A stretch of DNA of 64,000 nucleotides from Eubacterium sp. (GTDB taxonomy: Bacteria > Bacillota > Clostridia > Acetivibrionales > DSM-1351), in assembly GCA_029266335.1 (NCBI GenBank), contig JAQSXC010000018.1, positions 1 to 64,000 of the forward strand, read 5' to 3'. The translations under genes were made by a program, and so were the position numbers. Below the pieces are notes generated by a model. That model did no database searches. It saw only the letters and a list, made by a program, of their open reading frames with translations, and was not told the DNA's origin. This document shows, piece after piece, positions 57,701 to 64,000 of this stretch (positions within the stretch are counted from its first letter, which is position 1; the number at the start of each line of letters is the position of its first letter).

Positions 57701-58077
57701 CGGCAGCCGGCAGTAAACTTAATTACCATATATCTATGGGTGAGTCCAATGCAAAGGTGACCGGGGGAAAGCTTACCGCACTGAGAAAGGGTGCAGCAAT
57801 TGTGGAGGTAATATATGAACCCTGGGAAGGCCTTACTTTAAAGGATACCGATGCAGTAACAATTACTGCCGGAAAAACTTCGCCTCCAGACTCAATGGGG
57901 ACAATCAAGGCAGCTGCCGTAGGCACGGGAAAGGCCGGAGAGACAAGAATTGTGATCCAATCCTACGGAAATGAAGAGAAGATGAACGGCTGCGAACTGG
58001 CATACAGAGTATACACAGATGCAGCTCAGGCAGCCCTGCCGGTCTTCGATCAGGATATAACCTCCTGGAAGACATAA
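51742..58077 (+). CDS. Giant surface protein, main part (SLH tail frameshifted)
   Basis: 2111 aa from ATG 51742; AAGGAG lies 8 nt upstream, whereas the ORF-track ATG at 51736 is too close. The signal peptide ends near TFAQA. An N-terminal beta-sandwich (about 30-360, TIENEFVRVAVDNSSGRYSIRTVDGQPI) is followed by long unfamiliar regions and by Ig-like repeats near the end (DTISPMIYLEGPVPG, DKAGNSNST; AVLGATVEYSDGTSGP resembles a bacterial Ig-like module). The frame stops at TAA after SWKT. The continuous protein seems to resume one nucleotide off in the 58076-59371 frame, which carries three SLH repeats. Without that tail it would not be wall-anchored. Confidence 0.85.
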   Translation: MNRIIKKVIAGILAVLVLMGGMPLDTFAQAVSKPDTTTIENEFVRVAVDNSSGRYSIRTVDGQPIRKKDGNVETIFEGENPETSFTTFKIDGTEYIFGNPYKFAVDWFSEVSEPKVVKNNNGTVDLITVWRIKGIKISQIITLMTIDDKENAGNVRISYKVDNDTKSTVEVGTRVLLDTSVGGNDGPAFQIGQNYLQPLYTERKLVHEPAELGYNKNNPEQEQQYNLHKLPPYWVMRDKLDLSNPLATNVMAYGFNNLFEGGINIVDKMVVGHWNGLANSKWDYEPNENLDFTDDKNDYGTADTAVAYFWNPANILSGASKTFEVVYGLGEIVVPDKVFDVRFLDTVQKLDTNDAGTAYREDGIFDINVEIENLAMFDMEHSKMNVTCKLENGLVFVDEQGNELGSSSKSLEIKKKIPPEDAAKGVEVITYKPGEIVTASWKVKAKGRPWPVTRQYMVTVSSPETEKKLKSKLDSAGKDEETEIRAIYEASKANFVFLPATGELKSTLVYGMTPEEAYYADDKYISINISNIEAYNVGSKVQGTSPNFNLFIQNVKNGDRYRVPVTDSVITQPMGNGLVGDMKITYRGGEKVDENGNTVEILSNGQLPLGEYRVALDYKDKSDPEVAQALSFETEQTLSITENEENRVRQAKIIAVYKKVLDLQQNDQEAMDTLAEVLPDDYDGLNGAEFTAKKTRDMGIVAAAKTAVVSASKLLDPGLDIASAMDITAVPVYAMKAFNTEEEYEEFKAEFEGDEEEPGYIGSGKDDGEEPTDEILLEIRGMIVQSGEGENAQFTVDTKTEPAIINNSVAYSGKELTFSKGEFPLADIVGLGSDTPFLDALFVKGDGSLSVANSGFVFHKGEWSLDFYNSFDKTLGEGYKVPAGEMEWEKGENPEDDTLNGSLQWACGQVGDALNPFRTLLISEVYFNKHSLFAPPSFSINGFGLKFNDFILRQDAVSFGGAIYLKIINGEINNVMFNEEGFVGIDAKLALELKEDMGLLQSQKSKGTDEAGNAVEGDTGDIGGEINITHYVDPEKYDVSNTYGLSFNADLKNIFAVSCELSFKQVKDGRILPDVVAFGAELPEPGISVAAATYITGIRAAIRELADTIAGDGEGVPLTIEAGIDMTFGISPATFLGSVDLTLKRTGMKIVGKLDLGEDNDSAVTMLTEAVLQTQWVTPWFIRAKATIDVCGWDMIIGKASIFLGQNLEKDRIDFEGMISAAVQVPGSVPVVGGMELGSVCVGVNNDKVWGSVGILFISLGITYYWGGGVEFGTNGEILNKDALMYLLVQDPQLGPRVMAIGTGAEVLATSWENEETDRQEVKYLSVGEGIEYIDDGSQSLGIGGITTSDNSKVHSIPMSQVSGNALIEVEYANVKRPKLSLKRDDGSTYDIIYGDIKDNTANAFDQIIKAKKAGEIKHDGTTVSKQEEAESTDVTRVYIAVPKEQLADGRWMLTSDQQIRTRLFNIPVLPELAEVSITPDNSDENLFRADWTVKNAKAGDKVNLYLSKDKLESVSDPDSAVDPGLLIAKDIEIKAENIGQDGIAAGQIIFDVKKIDYLGGADIRGMLSQGNYYLRVELRSDTAFSAKSSQQAFRLTDSLAPEDVESVGLKAAGNGVFQLSFEPVERKPGHENYEYSYIVSAKDENGNIYEPLGEIMYTEEQLQDNISGGEYHLNVGGWTTVGKPETYIDKDGKMQIKRDARGNILMDNVQDKYTGLESGKKYSIGVTAVSVPVKQDDANQNMHLAQTIYSDTKLLPVPSKPRLTINGNQLPDNRYDLMVNQKTQEIMVASDQPDVVVEAVCGDESLGSFSLNDSGNSGKIKLSRLDSDGKYAIELKARNTGTGDYSVTVLYLTVDTISPMIYLEGPVPGALTTPDGNIAIKGRTNNDATVTVTDAESGTRLATITPEKSGRFEKLIAANLSARKAVLKIEAVDKAGNSNSTKVEIINSKYKLPVKLQLNLPDEIKTGEPAAVLGATVEYSDGTSGPAAGSKLNYHISMGESNAKVTGGKLTALRKGAAIVEVIYEPWEGLTLKDTDAVTITAGKTSPPDSMGTIKAAAVGTGKAGETRIVIQSYGNEEKMNGCELAYRVYTDAAQAALPVFDQDITSWKT

Positions 58078-59371
58078 AGGTCCGCTGACCATATCAGGGG
58101 TTTCTACCGGGAATTCTGCCAATATACCGCTTTTATTAAACGGACAAAAGAAAGATAAACTGGCTACTGCTGATATAAAAACCGATAAAGGAACTGTGGC
58201 CATCACGGTGAAGCTTGACAGGAAGGCCGTGCTGGAAGCTGTGAATAACTCTGAAGACAGTGTGAGAACAATTCGGCTTCCTGTGGAAGGGGAGCTGGAC
58301 AGCCTGGATTTCCAACTGGATGCAGATATTATAAAATTCCTGGGTGAAAAAGAGATTACTTTGGAAGTTGAAACCGGGATTGGCTCATACATATTGCCAG
58401 CTTCCAAAATCATACCGGAAAATATGAAAAAACAGCTGGAAAACACTAACCTTAAGGAGGTAATGGTTTCAATAAAAATAGCTAAAGCAGAGGAAAAGTA
58501 TGCAAACACATTAAAGAAAAATCAAGCGAATAAGAAATTTCAGATTGTTACACAGCCTGTGGAATTTAGCATAGTTTGCAGTATAGGCGGGAAGGACCTT
58601 GAGGTGAAGTCCTTTGACTCTATTGTCAAAAAGCTGCTCCCTGTTTCTGAAAATGTTGACGGGAGAAAAGTAACTACTGCTGTAGTTATAGAACCAAATG
58701 GTGCCATAAGGCATGTACCTACAAAAGTAGTAATAAGGGAAGGAAAGTACTTTGCTGAGGTAAGCAGCCTCACAAACAGTGTTTATAGCCTGGTATATAA
58801 CTCAAGATCCTATGCGGACACAAAAAAGCACTGGGCTGAAGAGGCAATAAATGATCTGGCATCCAGAATGGTGGTAAATGGAGTGGCAAAAAATTTGTTT
58901 AACCCAAACAGGGATATCACCCGTGCCGAATTTGCCGCAATTATAGTAACAGCGCTTGGTCTGAAGCCCGGTGCAGGAACAGATAGCTTCAGTGATGTAA
59001 AAGCTGCCGACTGGTACGCCGGCTATATAGAGACAGCTACGGAATACAAGCTCATATCGGGTTATGGTAATGGCAGATTCGGGCCAAAGGATAAAATTAC
59101 CCGTGAGCAGGCAATGTCCATTATAGGAAAAGCCATGAGCATTACCGGACTGAAGATGGAATTAACATCCCAAGAAAGCAATGAGCTGCTTGCAGGTTTC
59201 TCTGATGGCAGTAAGGCGGCAGATTATTCAAAAAACAGCATTGCAGCCTGTGTGAATTCCGGAATTGTATCAGGCAGAAAAGGTAACTTTATAGCTCCTA
59301 AAGAGAATATTACCAGAGCTGAGGTGGTAATAATGGTCAGGAATCTGCTGAAGGAATCCGGTTTGATATAA
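58076..59371 (+). CDS. Frameshifted SLH-domain tail of the giant protein
   Basis: The frame is open from before 58076 and runs to TAA/TGA-free end at 59371. The ORF track starts it at GTG 58196, but that codon has only a weak, too-close ribosome site. Upstream in this frame, GPLTISGVSTGNSANIPLLLNG reads as ordinary protein, which supports continuity with the preceding ORF. Three SLH repeats (ADTKKHWAEEAINDL...ITRAEFAAIIVTAL; FSDVKAADWYAGYIETA...ITREQAMSIIGKAM; ADYSKNSIAACVNSG...ITRAEVVIMVRNLL) would bind secondary cell-wall polymer. A fused product would be about 2,540 residues. Confidence 0.8.
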   Translation, partial: KGPLTISGVSTGNSANIPLLLNGQKKDKLATADIKTDKGTVAITVKLDRKAVLEAVNNSEDSVRTIRLPVEGELDSLDFQLDADIIKFLGEKEITLEVETGIGSYILPASKIIPENMKKQLENTNLKEVMVSIKIAKAEEKYANTLKKNQANKKFQIVTQPVEFSIVCSIGGKDLEVKSFDSIVKKLLPVSENVDGRKVTTAVVIEPNGAIRHVPTKVVIREGKYFAEVSSLTNSVYSLVYNSRSYADTKKHWAEEAINDLASRMVVNGVAKNLFNPNRDITRAEFAAIIVTALGLKPGAGTDSFSDVKAADWYAGYIETATEYKLISGYGNGRFGPKDKITREQAMSIIGKAMSITGLKMELTSQESNELLAGFSDGSKAADYSKNSIAACVNSGIVSGRKGNFIAPKENITRAEVVIMVRNLLKESGLI

Positions 59372-59498
59372 CCATGCTCCAAATAGATAAGAAACTAATG
59401 TTCAGATAACCCCGTTTTGCCTTGTGGGATAAATATCAGATTCAATGAAACAGACATAATGAATATGACTTTCCGCATATGGAGATATGGAGGTTAAA

Positions 59499-59540
59499 AT
59501 GAAAAATCCGTGACAAATATGTTGCGGATTTTTCATTTTC
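59499..59540 (+). terminator. Symmetrical terminator after the SLH tail
   Basis: ATGAAAAATCCG (59499-59510) pairs perfectly with CGGATTTTTCAT (59525-59536), followed by TTTC. The A- and T-rich outer arms let it work on either strand. Confidence 0.75.
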
Positions 59541-59606
59541 AGGATATTGGTTCTGTTTGCAAACCGGGCCGGAATTAAGCTATAATTAAGTATTGGCATA
59601 TGAATC

Positions 59607-59622
59607 AAATGCTATTATAAAA
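59607..59622 (+). promoter_or_regulatory. Extended -10 element before aldo/keto reductase
   Basis: The same 16-mer (AAATGCTATTATAAAA) as at 28763, with TG-N-TATTAT. It is 69 nt upstream of the ATG at 59691. Confidence 0.45.
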
Positions 59623-59690
59623 ATAGTGGTTAATATATCAAGCAATTTAATATACAAAATAGGATAATTGCGGGTTATGAGGTGAGAGTA

Positions 59691-60722
59691 ATGGAAAAGA
59701 CAAGATTGGGACGTACAGGCCTTATGGTGACAAGGACAAGCTTTGGAGCACTTCCTATTCAAAGGGTATCCTTTGATGAAGCTAAAAAACTGCTGGTAAA
59801 GGCTTATGATAACGGGATCAACTTTTTTGATACGGCCAGGGGCTACACTGACAGTGAGGAGAAAATCGGTTATTCATTGTCCGGAGTCAGAAAAGATATA
59901 ATTATAGCAACAAAGAGCTTTTCTCAGGACAAAAAGACCTTGTTCGAGCATCTGGAAACAAGCCTTAAAAATATGAAAACAGACTATGTGGATATTCTTC
60001 AGCTTCACAACCCTGCCGAACTTCCTGATCCGAAGGATCCCGACAGTACCTATGCAGGACTTCTGGAAGCAAAGCAGAAGGGAATGGTGCGTTATATCGG
60101 TATAACAAATCATAGAATAAAAACAGCTATGGAGGCCGTAGCTTCAGGACTTTATGATACAATGCAGTTTCCTCTGAATTCGCTTTCGTCAGCTGCTGAC
60201 CTGGAACTTATTGATGAATGTAAAAAACATGATGTGGGGTTAATAGCGATGAAGGCTATGTCAGGCGGACTTATAACAAACGCCGCATCTGCTTTTGCAT
60301 TTCTGAGGCAGTTTGAAAATGTAGTTCCCATTTGGGGGATACAGAGAGAGGCGGAATTGGATGAATTCCTGATTATGGACAAGAATCCTCCTGAACTTGA
60401 CCAGGCAGTCTGGGAGGTAATAAAAACAGATCGTGCCGAGCTGGCGGGAAATTTTTGCAGGGGCTGCGGCTATTGCATGCCATGTCCCGTCGGTATAGAA
60501 ATACCCATGCAGGCAAGAATATCTCTGTTGTTGAGGAGGGCACCCTATCAGCAGTTCATGCAGGATGGGTGGAAGGCAAAAATGGACTTGATTGACAAGT
60601 GCATTGAATGTGGCAATTGCAGCAGCCATTGCCCATACAATATAGATACACCCAAGCTTCTTAAACGGGAACAACAGAACTATAATGAGTTTTACGCTGT
60701 TCATGGAGCAGCCGGGCAGTAA
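59691..60722 (+). CDS. Aldo/keto reductase with ferredoxin-like tail
   Basis: 343 aa from ATG 59691, with GAGGTGAG upstream. The aldo/keto reductase barrel (RLGRTGLMVTRTSFGALPIQ, FDTARGYTDSEEKIGYSL, DILQLHNP) is followed by a C-terminal domain with two cysteine clusters, CRGCGYCMPCPVGIEIP and CIECGNCSSHCPYNIDTP, as in 4Fe-4S ferredoxins. Such proteins are widespread in anaerobes, but their substrate is unknown. It lies 47 nt before ogt. Confidence 0.9.
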   Translation: MEKTRLGRTGLMVTRTSFGALPIQRVSFDEAKKLLVKAYDNGINFFDTARGYTDSEEKIGYSLSGVRKDIIIATKSFSQDKKTLFEHLETSLKNMKTDYVDILQLHNPAELPDPKDPDSTYAGLLEAKQKGMVRYIGITNHRIKTAMEAVASGLYDTMQFPLNSLSSAADLELIDECKKHDVGLIAMKAMSGGLITNAASAFAFLRQFENVVPIWGIQREAELDEFLIMDKNPPELDQAVWEVIKTDRAELAGNFCRGCGYCMPCPVGIEIPMQARISLLLRRAPYQQFMQDGWKAKMDLIDKCIECGNCSSHCPYNIDTPKLLKREQQNYNEFYAVHGAAGQ

Positions 60723-60769
60723 GCTGGAATCACCAAACAAAAAACAGTAGAAAAGGATTTGGGGGATTT

Positions 60770-61261
60770 ATGAAAAACATATTCTATTATGATACTGTGA
60801 TCGGATGTATCGGTATTGCAGAAGAAGACAACTATATTACAAATGTGGTGTTTGAAAATGACGTACTTCCTGTAAAATCAAAGGAAAATCATGAGCTGGT
60901 CGTGCATGAAACACAAGTGATCAGGGAAGCCGCCCAACAGCTTGATGAATATCTTAAAGGAGAACGGCAGCTTTTCTCAATACCGCTGGCACCTGAAGGC
61001 ACACCGTTTATGAAAGAGGTTTGGAATGGCCTTTGCCGTATTCCCTATGGAGAAAGCAGAAGTTATAAGGAGATTGCAGGGACTGTGGGTAATCCGAAGG
61101 CTTACAGGGCAGTCGGTCTTGCAAATAACCGGAATCCTATCCCTGTCTTTATACCCTGCCACAGAGTTATTGGCTCAAACGGTAAACTGACAGGCTACAG
61201 GGGAGGTCTTGAGGTAAAACAAAAACTGCTGGAGTTGGAAAAGGGTAATGGAAATATTTAA
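60770..61261 (+). CDS. ogt: Methylated-DNA-protein-cysteine methyltransferase
   Basis: 163 aa. The acceptor site reads PVFIPCHRVIGSNGKLTGYRGG, where the Cys takes the alkyl group from O6-methylguanine. RIPYGESRSYKEIAG forms the DNA-binding helix. It is full length for Ogt. Its 3' end overlaps the AlkA-like gene by 14 nt, so the two DNA-alkylation repair genes are translationally linked. Confidence 0.95.
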   Translation: MKNIFYYDTVIGCIGIAEEDNYITNVVFENDVLPVKSKENHELVVHETQVIREAAQQLDEYLKGERQLFSIPLAPEGTPFMKEVWNGLCRIPYGESRSYKEIAGTVGNPKAYRAVGLANNRNPIPVFIPCHRVIGSNGKLTGYRGGLEVKQKLLELEKGNGNI

Positions 61262-61850
61262 ATACGGACAAAAAGAGCTCGAGCAGCTAAAGAAAAAGGA
61301 TAAAAAGCTTGGAGCAGCCATAGAAAGTATTGGTTTGATCCAGCGCCAGGTTATACCCGATCTTTTTACTGCACTTGTAAACAGCATAGTGTCACAGCAG
61401 ATATCTGCAAAAGCAGCTGTAACTGTCTGGGACAGGCTTGTAGGTAAAATCGGGGAAATAAATCCCGGGTCAATTCTTTCAGCTGGCCCCGAGGAAATAC
61501 AGCAGTGTGGCCTGTCCCACAGAAAGGTAAAATATATCACTGGAATTTGCGAAGCTGTTAAAACAGGTAAACTTGATCTTCAACAGCTGGGCCTTATGAC
61601 CGATGTCCAGGTTATTGACTGCCTTTCCTCCTTAAATGGTATCGGTAAGTGGACAGCAGAAATGCTTATGATATTCTCCCTGGAAAGGCCAGATGTGGTC
61701 AGCTGGGGTGACCTGGCTATTCAGCGGGGAATGATGAAGCTGTACGGACTTAAAAGTTTATCCAAAGAACAGTTTGACAGGTATGCAAGAAGATATTCCC
61801 CGTATGGTTCGGTAGCATCTTTATATCTCTGGGCTTTGTCAAAAGAGTAG
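61248..61850 (+). CDS. AlkA-like DNA-3-methyladenine glycosylase
   Basis: 200 aa, shorter than E. coli AlkA because the N-terminal domain is absent. The helix-hairpin-helix LNGIGKWTAEMLMIFSLERPDVVSWGDLAIQRG carries the catalytic Asp of the HhH-GPD family; LVNSIVSQQISAKAA is the conserved QQIS block. It excises alkylated bases. Overlap with ogt (14 nt) indicates coupled expression. Confidence 0.9.
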   Translation: MEIFKYGQKELEQLKKKDKKLGAAIESIGLIQRQVIPDLFTALVNSIVSQQISAKAAVTVWDRLVGKIGEINPGSILSAGPEEIQQCGLSHRKVKYITGICEAVKTGKLDLQQLGLMTDVQVIDCLSSLNGIGKWTAEMLMIFSLERPDVVSWGDLAIQRGMMKLYGLKSLSKEQFDRYARRYSPYGSVASLYLWALSKE

Positions 61851-62045
61851 AATGAATTACTGCTGCAGTAATGATGGTGGTATTTTATAGAAAAAACTTA
61901 GCAAAAGCTAATAAAAAAATAAATTGACGAAAGTTATTTTTAGAATTGGGTATATATATTTATATACTCAATTTTTTATTTAAATTGTGTTGGCAGATTT
62001 ATACAAAAACAAAAAAATATCTCTTGGAATTGGAGGTAATATATT

Positions 62046-62261
62046 ATGGGAAAGTTTGAAAGATTTGAAAGAGTCGGGTTGAGAGATAAGGAGACAAAAG
62101 TGCTTGTGGCTGTGTACCCGAATAAACCCGAAGGAACTGATGATAAAATTGAATCCGATGTAAAGTATTGGTATTATCAGAGAAGCTGTTCAGCGGAGGA
62201 GGAGCTTAAGGGTCTCTTTGTAGATCACTTAACCGAGCATGAACTTAAATCCATCCAATAG
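62046..62261 (+). CDS. Small protein of unknown function
   Basis: 71 aa, with TGGAGG upstream. It is rich in charged residues and has a YWYYQRSCSAEEELKG segment. No signal peptide or known motif. The strong ribosome site supports a real gene; I do not recognise the family. Confidence 0.6.
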   Translation: MGKFERFERVGLRDKETKVLVAVYPNKPEGTDDKIESDVKYWYYQRSCSAEEELKGLFVDHLTEHELKSIQ

Positions 62262-62307
62262 CTTTAATAAAAAGTTTTATTTGCCAAGCTATAAACAAAA
62301 GATTATG

Positions 62308-62370
62308 AGGAGCTGATGGATTACATAAAGAAATTTCTTTAAGTAATTCCATCCTACTCCTGATTGGAGG
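62308..62370 (+). promoter_or_regulatory. Long imperfect palindrome overlapping a ribosome site region
   Basis: AGGAG...ATGGATTACATAAAGAAATTTCTTTAAGTAATTCCAT...CTCCT (62308-62361) is nearly palindromic. The same CTCC (62357-62360) can instead pair with GGAG of the ribosome site (62366-62369) of the next gene. The two pairings exclude each other, so a translation switch is possible. Confidence 0.4.
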
Positions 62371-62378
62371 TGTTGACA

Positions 62379-62708
62379 GTGTCCAAACTCAGAAATGTTT
62401 ATTTATATCTGGTAAGCTTTGTTTCCCTGATGATGATACTCATCGGGTTAATATTTACAGTTCAGAATATTACCGATGTCCTCTATCCTACAAATAATTA
62501 TTATGATGTGATCCCTATAGATAAATCGCAGAGTATGACCGAAGAGGAAAAAAAGTACTATGAAGAAAACAGAAAAAGGAATGAGCAAAACCAAAGGACT
62601 GAAAGCAGAAAAAATGTAGCAAAATCAACTGCTGTGGTTCTTGTTGCTCTGCCCGCTTTCATATACCACTGGAGGAAGATAGAAAAAGAAAAGAGAGAAA
62701 AGGTTTAA
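62379..62708 (+). CDS. Small membrane protein of unknown function
   Basis: 109 aa from GTG 62379, with GGAGG 8 nt upstream. The ORF-track TTG at 62364 overlaps that site. The N-terminal helix (LYLVSFVSLMMILIGLIFTVQ) is followed by a charged, probably helical region and a second hydrophobic stretch (AVVLVALPAFIYHW) ending in a Lys/Arg-rich tail. I do not recognise the family. Confidence 0.6.
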   Translation: MSKLRNVYLYLVSFVSLMMILIGLIFTVQNITDVLYPTNNYYDVIPIDKSQSMTEEEKKYYEENRKRNEQNQRTESRKNVAKSTAVVLVALPAFIYHWRKIEKEKREKV

Positions 62709-63005
62709 AGACTATTCTGATGCAAGAGCAAAAGACAGAAATATGACAATCAAACCATTCTTTGCAAAATTGCACTCCGGTATTGAACCTCAATACTTGA
62801 TAAGCAATTTTTTTTATGCTAATATATATTTTATACAATTATATTTTATAAAATATAATTGCTGGGAAGTGAAATTTGAAGTAAAAGCATTTTTTATTAA
62901 GCAATCGCTATACAAAGACTATTTTTATTAAGTAGTTACTATACTAAGACTATTTTAGCTTTACTCACGTAAAATAAAACAGATTTAGTTTTATGGAGAA
63001 AAATT
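62709..63005. other. AT-rich intergenic region
   Basis: Very AT-rich. The 62-aa ORF in the track (62743-62931) lacks a ribosome site and has biased composition, so I do not call it. Nothing else is recognisable. Confidence 0.5.
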
Positions 63006-64000
63006 ATGAGTGGAACATATGATTTGACCGAGTATATGAATGGCGCTGTGGAAAACCTGGTTAAGAGTGCTATAAGGTCATCCCTTAAAAATCCCAGGGA
63101 AATGGCTTTTCTGGTTCAGTATTCGCTGAAAGCCAGGCAGGCCGAGGCCAGGCGCAGAAGATCCGAAGCTGTGAACCAGCATATACCTCCTTTCCTTATA
63201 GCAAGTATTTCAAAAACCTGTAACCTTTATTGTAAAGGCTGCTATGCCAGAGCAAACAAATCCTGCAGTGAAGCTCCTGATGCTAATTTGCTTTCTATGG
63301 AGAGATGGAGTGAGATTTTCTGTGAAGCTGAAGAATTGGGAGTATCCTTTATACTTCTTGCTGGAGGAGAACCCATGATGAGGCGGGAGCTTATTGAAAA
63401 AGCAGCCGAATATAAAGGTATTGTTTTCCCCGTATTCACAAATGGAACCATGTTTGATGAAAAGTATCGAAATATTTTCAATGAAAATCGTAATCTGCTG
63501 CCAATACTCAGTATCGAGGGAGAGCAGTCACAAACTGATTTAAGACGAGGAGCTGGCACTTATATAACATTGATGGATGAAATGGAGCACATGAATGGTA
63601 AAGGAATATTTTATGGAGCTTCGGTAACTGTGACTACTGACAACTTGAATTATGTTACGGGTAAGGAATTTGTTGAGACTTTGTACAATAAAGGTTGTAA
63701 AATTCTATTCTATGTGGAATATGTTCCTGTTGAGAGGACTACAGAATATCTTGCTCCCGGAGACGGTGAAAGGCAACTGTTGGAGGAGAAGCTTCAAGAT
63801 ATGCGTAAACAATACAGGGATATGATATTCCTGGCTTTTCCAGGCGATGAGAAGAGCACCGGAGGTTGTCTGGCGGCAGGGAGAGGTTTCTTTCATATCA
63901 ACGCTGACGGGGGTGCCGAACCTTGCCCCTTTTCACCTTTTTCCGATATTAGTCTGAAAGAAAACAGTCTTCTTCAGGCTTTGAAATCCCCTCTTTTTAT
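63006..64000 (+). CDS. Radical SAM protein (partial, runs off window)
   Basis: 331 codons visible from ATG 63006, with TATGGAG 7 nt upstream; not in the ORF track because no stop is reached. The motif CNLYCKGC (C72, C76, C79) binds the 4Fe-4S cluster and SAM, and LAGGEPMMR is the GGE motif. A later GGCLAAGRGFFHINADGGAEPCPF stretch resembles a reduced SPASM/twitch auxiliary-cluster region. The substrate is unknown. The N-terminal 60 residues form a charged helical extension. Relatives include peptide-modifying and metallo-cofactor enzymes. Confidence 0.85.
   Translation, partial: MSGTYDLTEYMNGAVENLVKSAIRSSLKNPREMAFLVQYSLKARQAEARRRRSEAVNQHIPPFLIASISKTCNLYCKGCYARANKSCSEAPDANLLSMERWSEIFCEAEELGVSFILLAGGEPMMRRELIEKAAEYKGIVFPVFTNGTMFDEKYRNIFNENRNLLPILSIEGEQSQTDLRRGAGTYITLMDEMEHMNGKGIFYGASVTVTTDNLNYVTGKEFVETLYNKGCKILFYVEYVPVERTTEYLAPGDGERQLLEEKLQDMRKQYRDMIFLAFPGDEKSTGGCLAAGRGFFHINADGGAEPCPFSPFSDISLKENSLLQALKSPLF

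Larger units (their letters stand above)
59372..59690. other. Intergenic region before aldo/keto reductase
   Basis: It contains a terminator-like hairpin (59499-59536) and the extended -10 element at 59607-59622. I see no gene in it. Confidence 0.6.

Noticed and set aside
58050-58080. Programmed ribosomal frameshift
   Set aside because: No slippery heptamer or downstream pseudoknot is apparent; kept only as a remote option.
58196-59371. SLH ORF as an independent gene starting at GTG 58196
   Set aside because: The frame is open and protein-like upstream of the GTG, and the ribosome site is poor; a frameshifted tail fits better.
62743-62931. 62-aa AT-rich ORF
   Set aside because: No ribosome site, composition dominated by Phe/Tyr/Ile/Lys as expected for random AT-rich DNA.
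1-64000. CRISPR arrays, tRNA, rRNA, insertion sequences or prophage
   Set aside because: No regularly spaced repeats, clover-leaf sequence, transposase or phage gene seen on reading both strands.

Overview
The window looks like chromosomal DNA from a low-GC Gram-positive, spore-forming, plant-polysaccharide-degrading clostridium of the Ruminiclostridium / cellulolytic Clostridium type. This is an inference from several things: an S-layer-anchored GH27 enzyme with X2 and SLH modules, YesM/YesN-type sugar-sensing systems, CUT1 sugar ABC transporters, a Spo0E-like phosphatase, the carboxynorspermidine polyamine pathway, strong AGGAGG ribosome sites, and frequent TTG/GTG starts. I see no rRNA, tRNA, CRISPR array, phage or insertion sequence.

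Layout. 1-1.7 kb: a thioredoxin-CcdA-like membrane protein and a small unknown gene. 1.8-20.5 kb: a glycan-use locus. It holds a membrane-bound AraC-type sensor-regulator, a CUT1 importer (two permeases and a lipoprotein), GH95, an SGNH esterase, a secreted SLH-anchored GH27, a GH38 mannosidase broken by a frameshift, and a cupin-AraC regulator. 20.6-25.8 kb: housekeeping and resistance genes (ANT-like nucleotidyltransferase, divergent TetR/MFS efflux pair, Bcp peroxiredoxin, DUF4363-DUF421 membrane pair, and an unlisted Spo0E-like gene). 26.2-28.6 kb: carboxynorspermidine synthase and decarboxylase. 28.8-39.1 kb: a second sugar system in one orientation (lipoprotein, two permeases, a second paralogous lipoprotein, histidine kinase, AraC-type response regulator, GH3), which reads as a three-component sensor with its own importer and glycosidase. 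39.3-41.1 kb: tandem class-3 lipase-like genes, one of which has lost the nucleophilic serine. 41.2-59.4 kb: a signalling and cell-surface module. It holds a 7TM sensor with two kinase modules and a receiver, a SARP-type response regulator (REC-wHTH-BTAD), a secreted trypsin-like protease, and two giant exported proteins; the second giant is separated from its SLH anchor by a frameshift. 59.7-64 kb: a ferredoxin-like aldo/keto reductase, Ogt, an AlkA-like glycosylase, small unknown proteins, and a radical SAM gene cut by the window end.

The strongest candidate for something undescribed is the 41-59 kb module. An identical 19-bp sequence, TTTGAGAGTTTTTTGAGAG, lies upstream of both the sensor/SARP operon and the protease/giant-protein operon. 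It contains two TTGAGAG heptamers separated by TTTT (11-bp period), 9-10 bp upstream of TAAAAT. That is the geometry known for actinobacterial SARP operators, and the neighbouring regulator is a SARP. A perfect 16-bp hairpin with terminator character sits between the second promoter and the protease gene. A second regulatory link is a conserved site (ATGTCACAAT-N5-ATGAAGT and variants) upstream of the first importer, the SLH-GH27 gene and the second importer.
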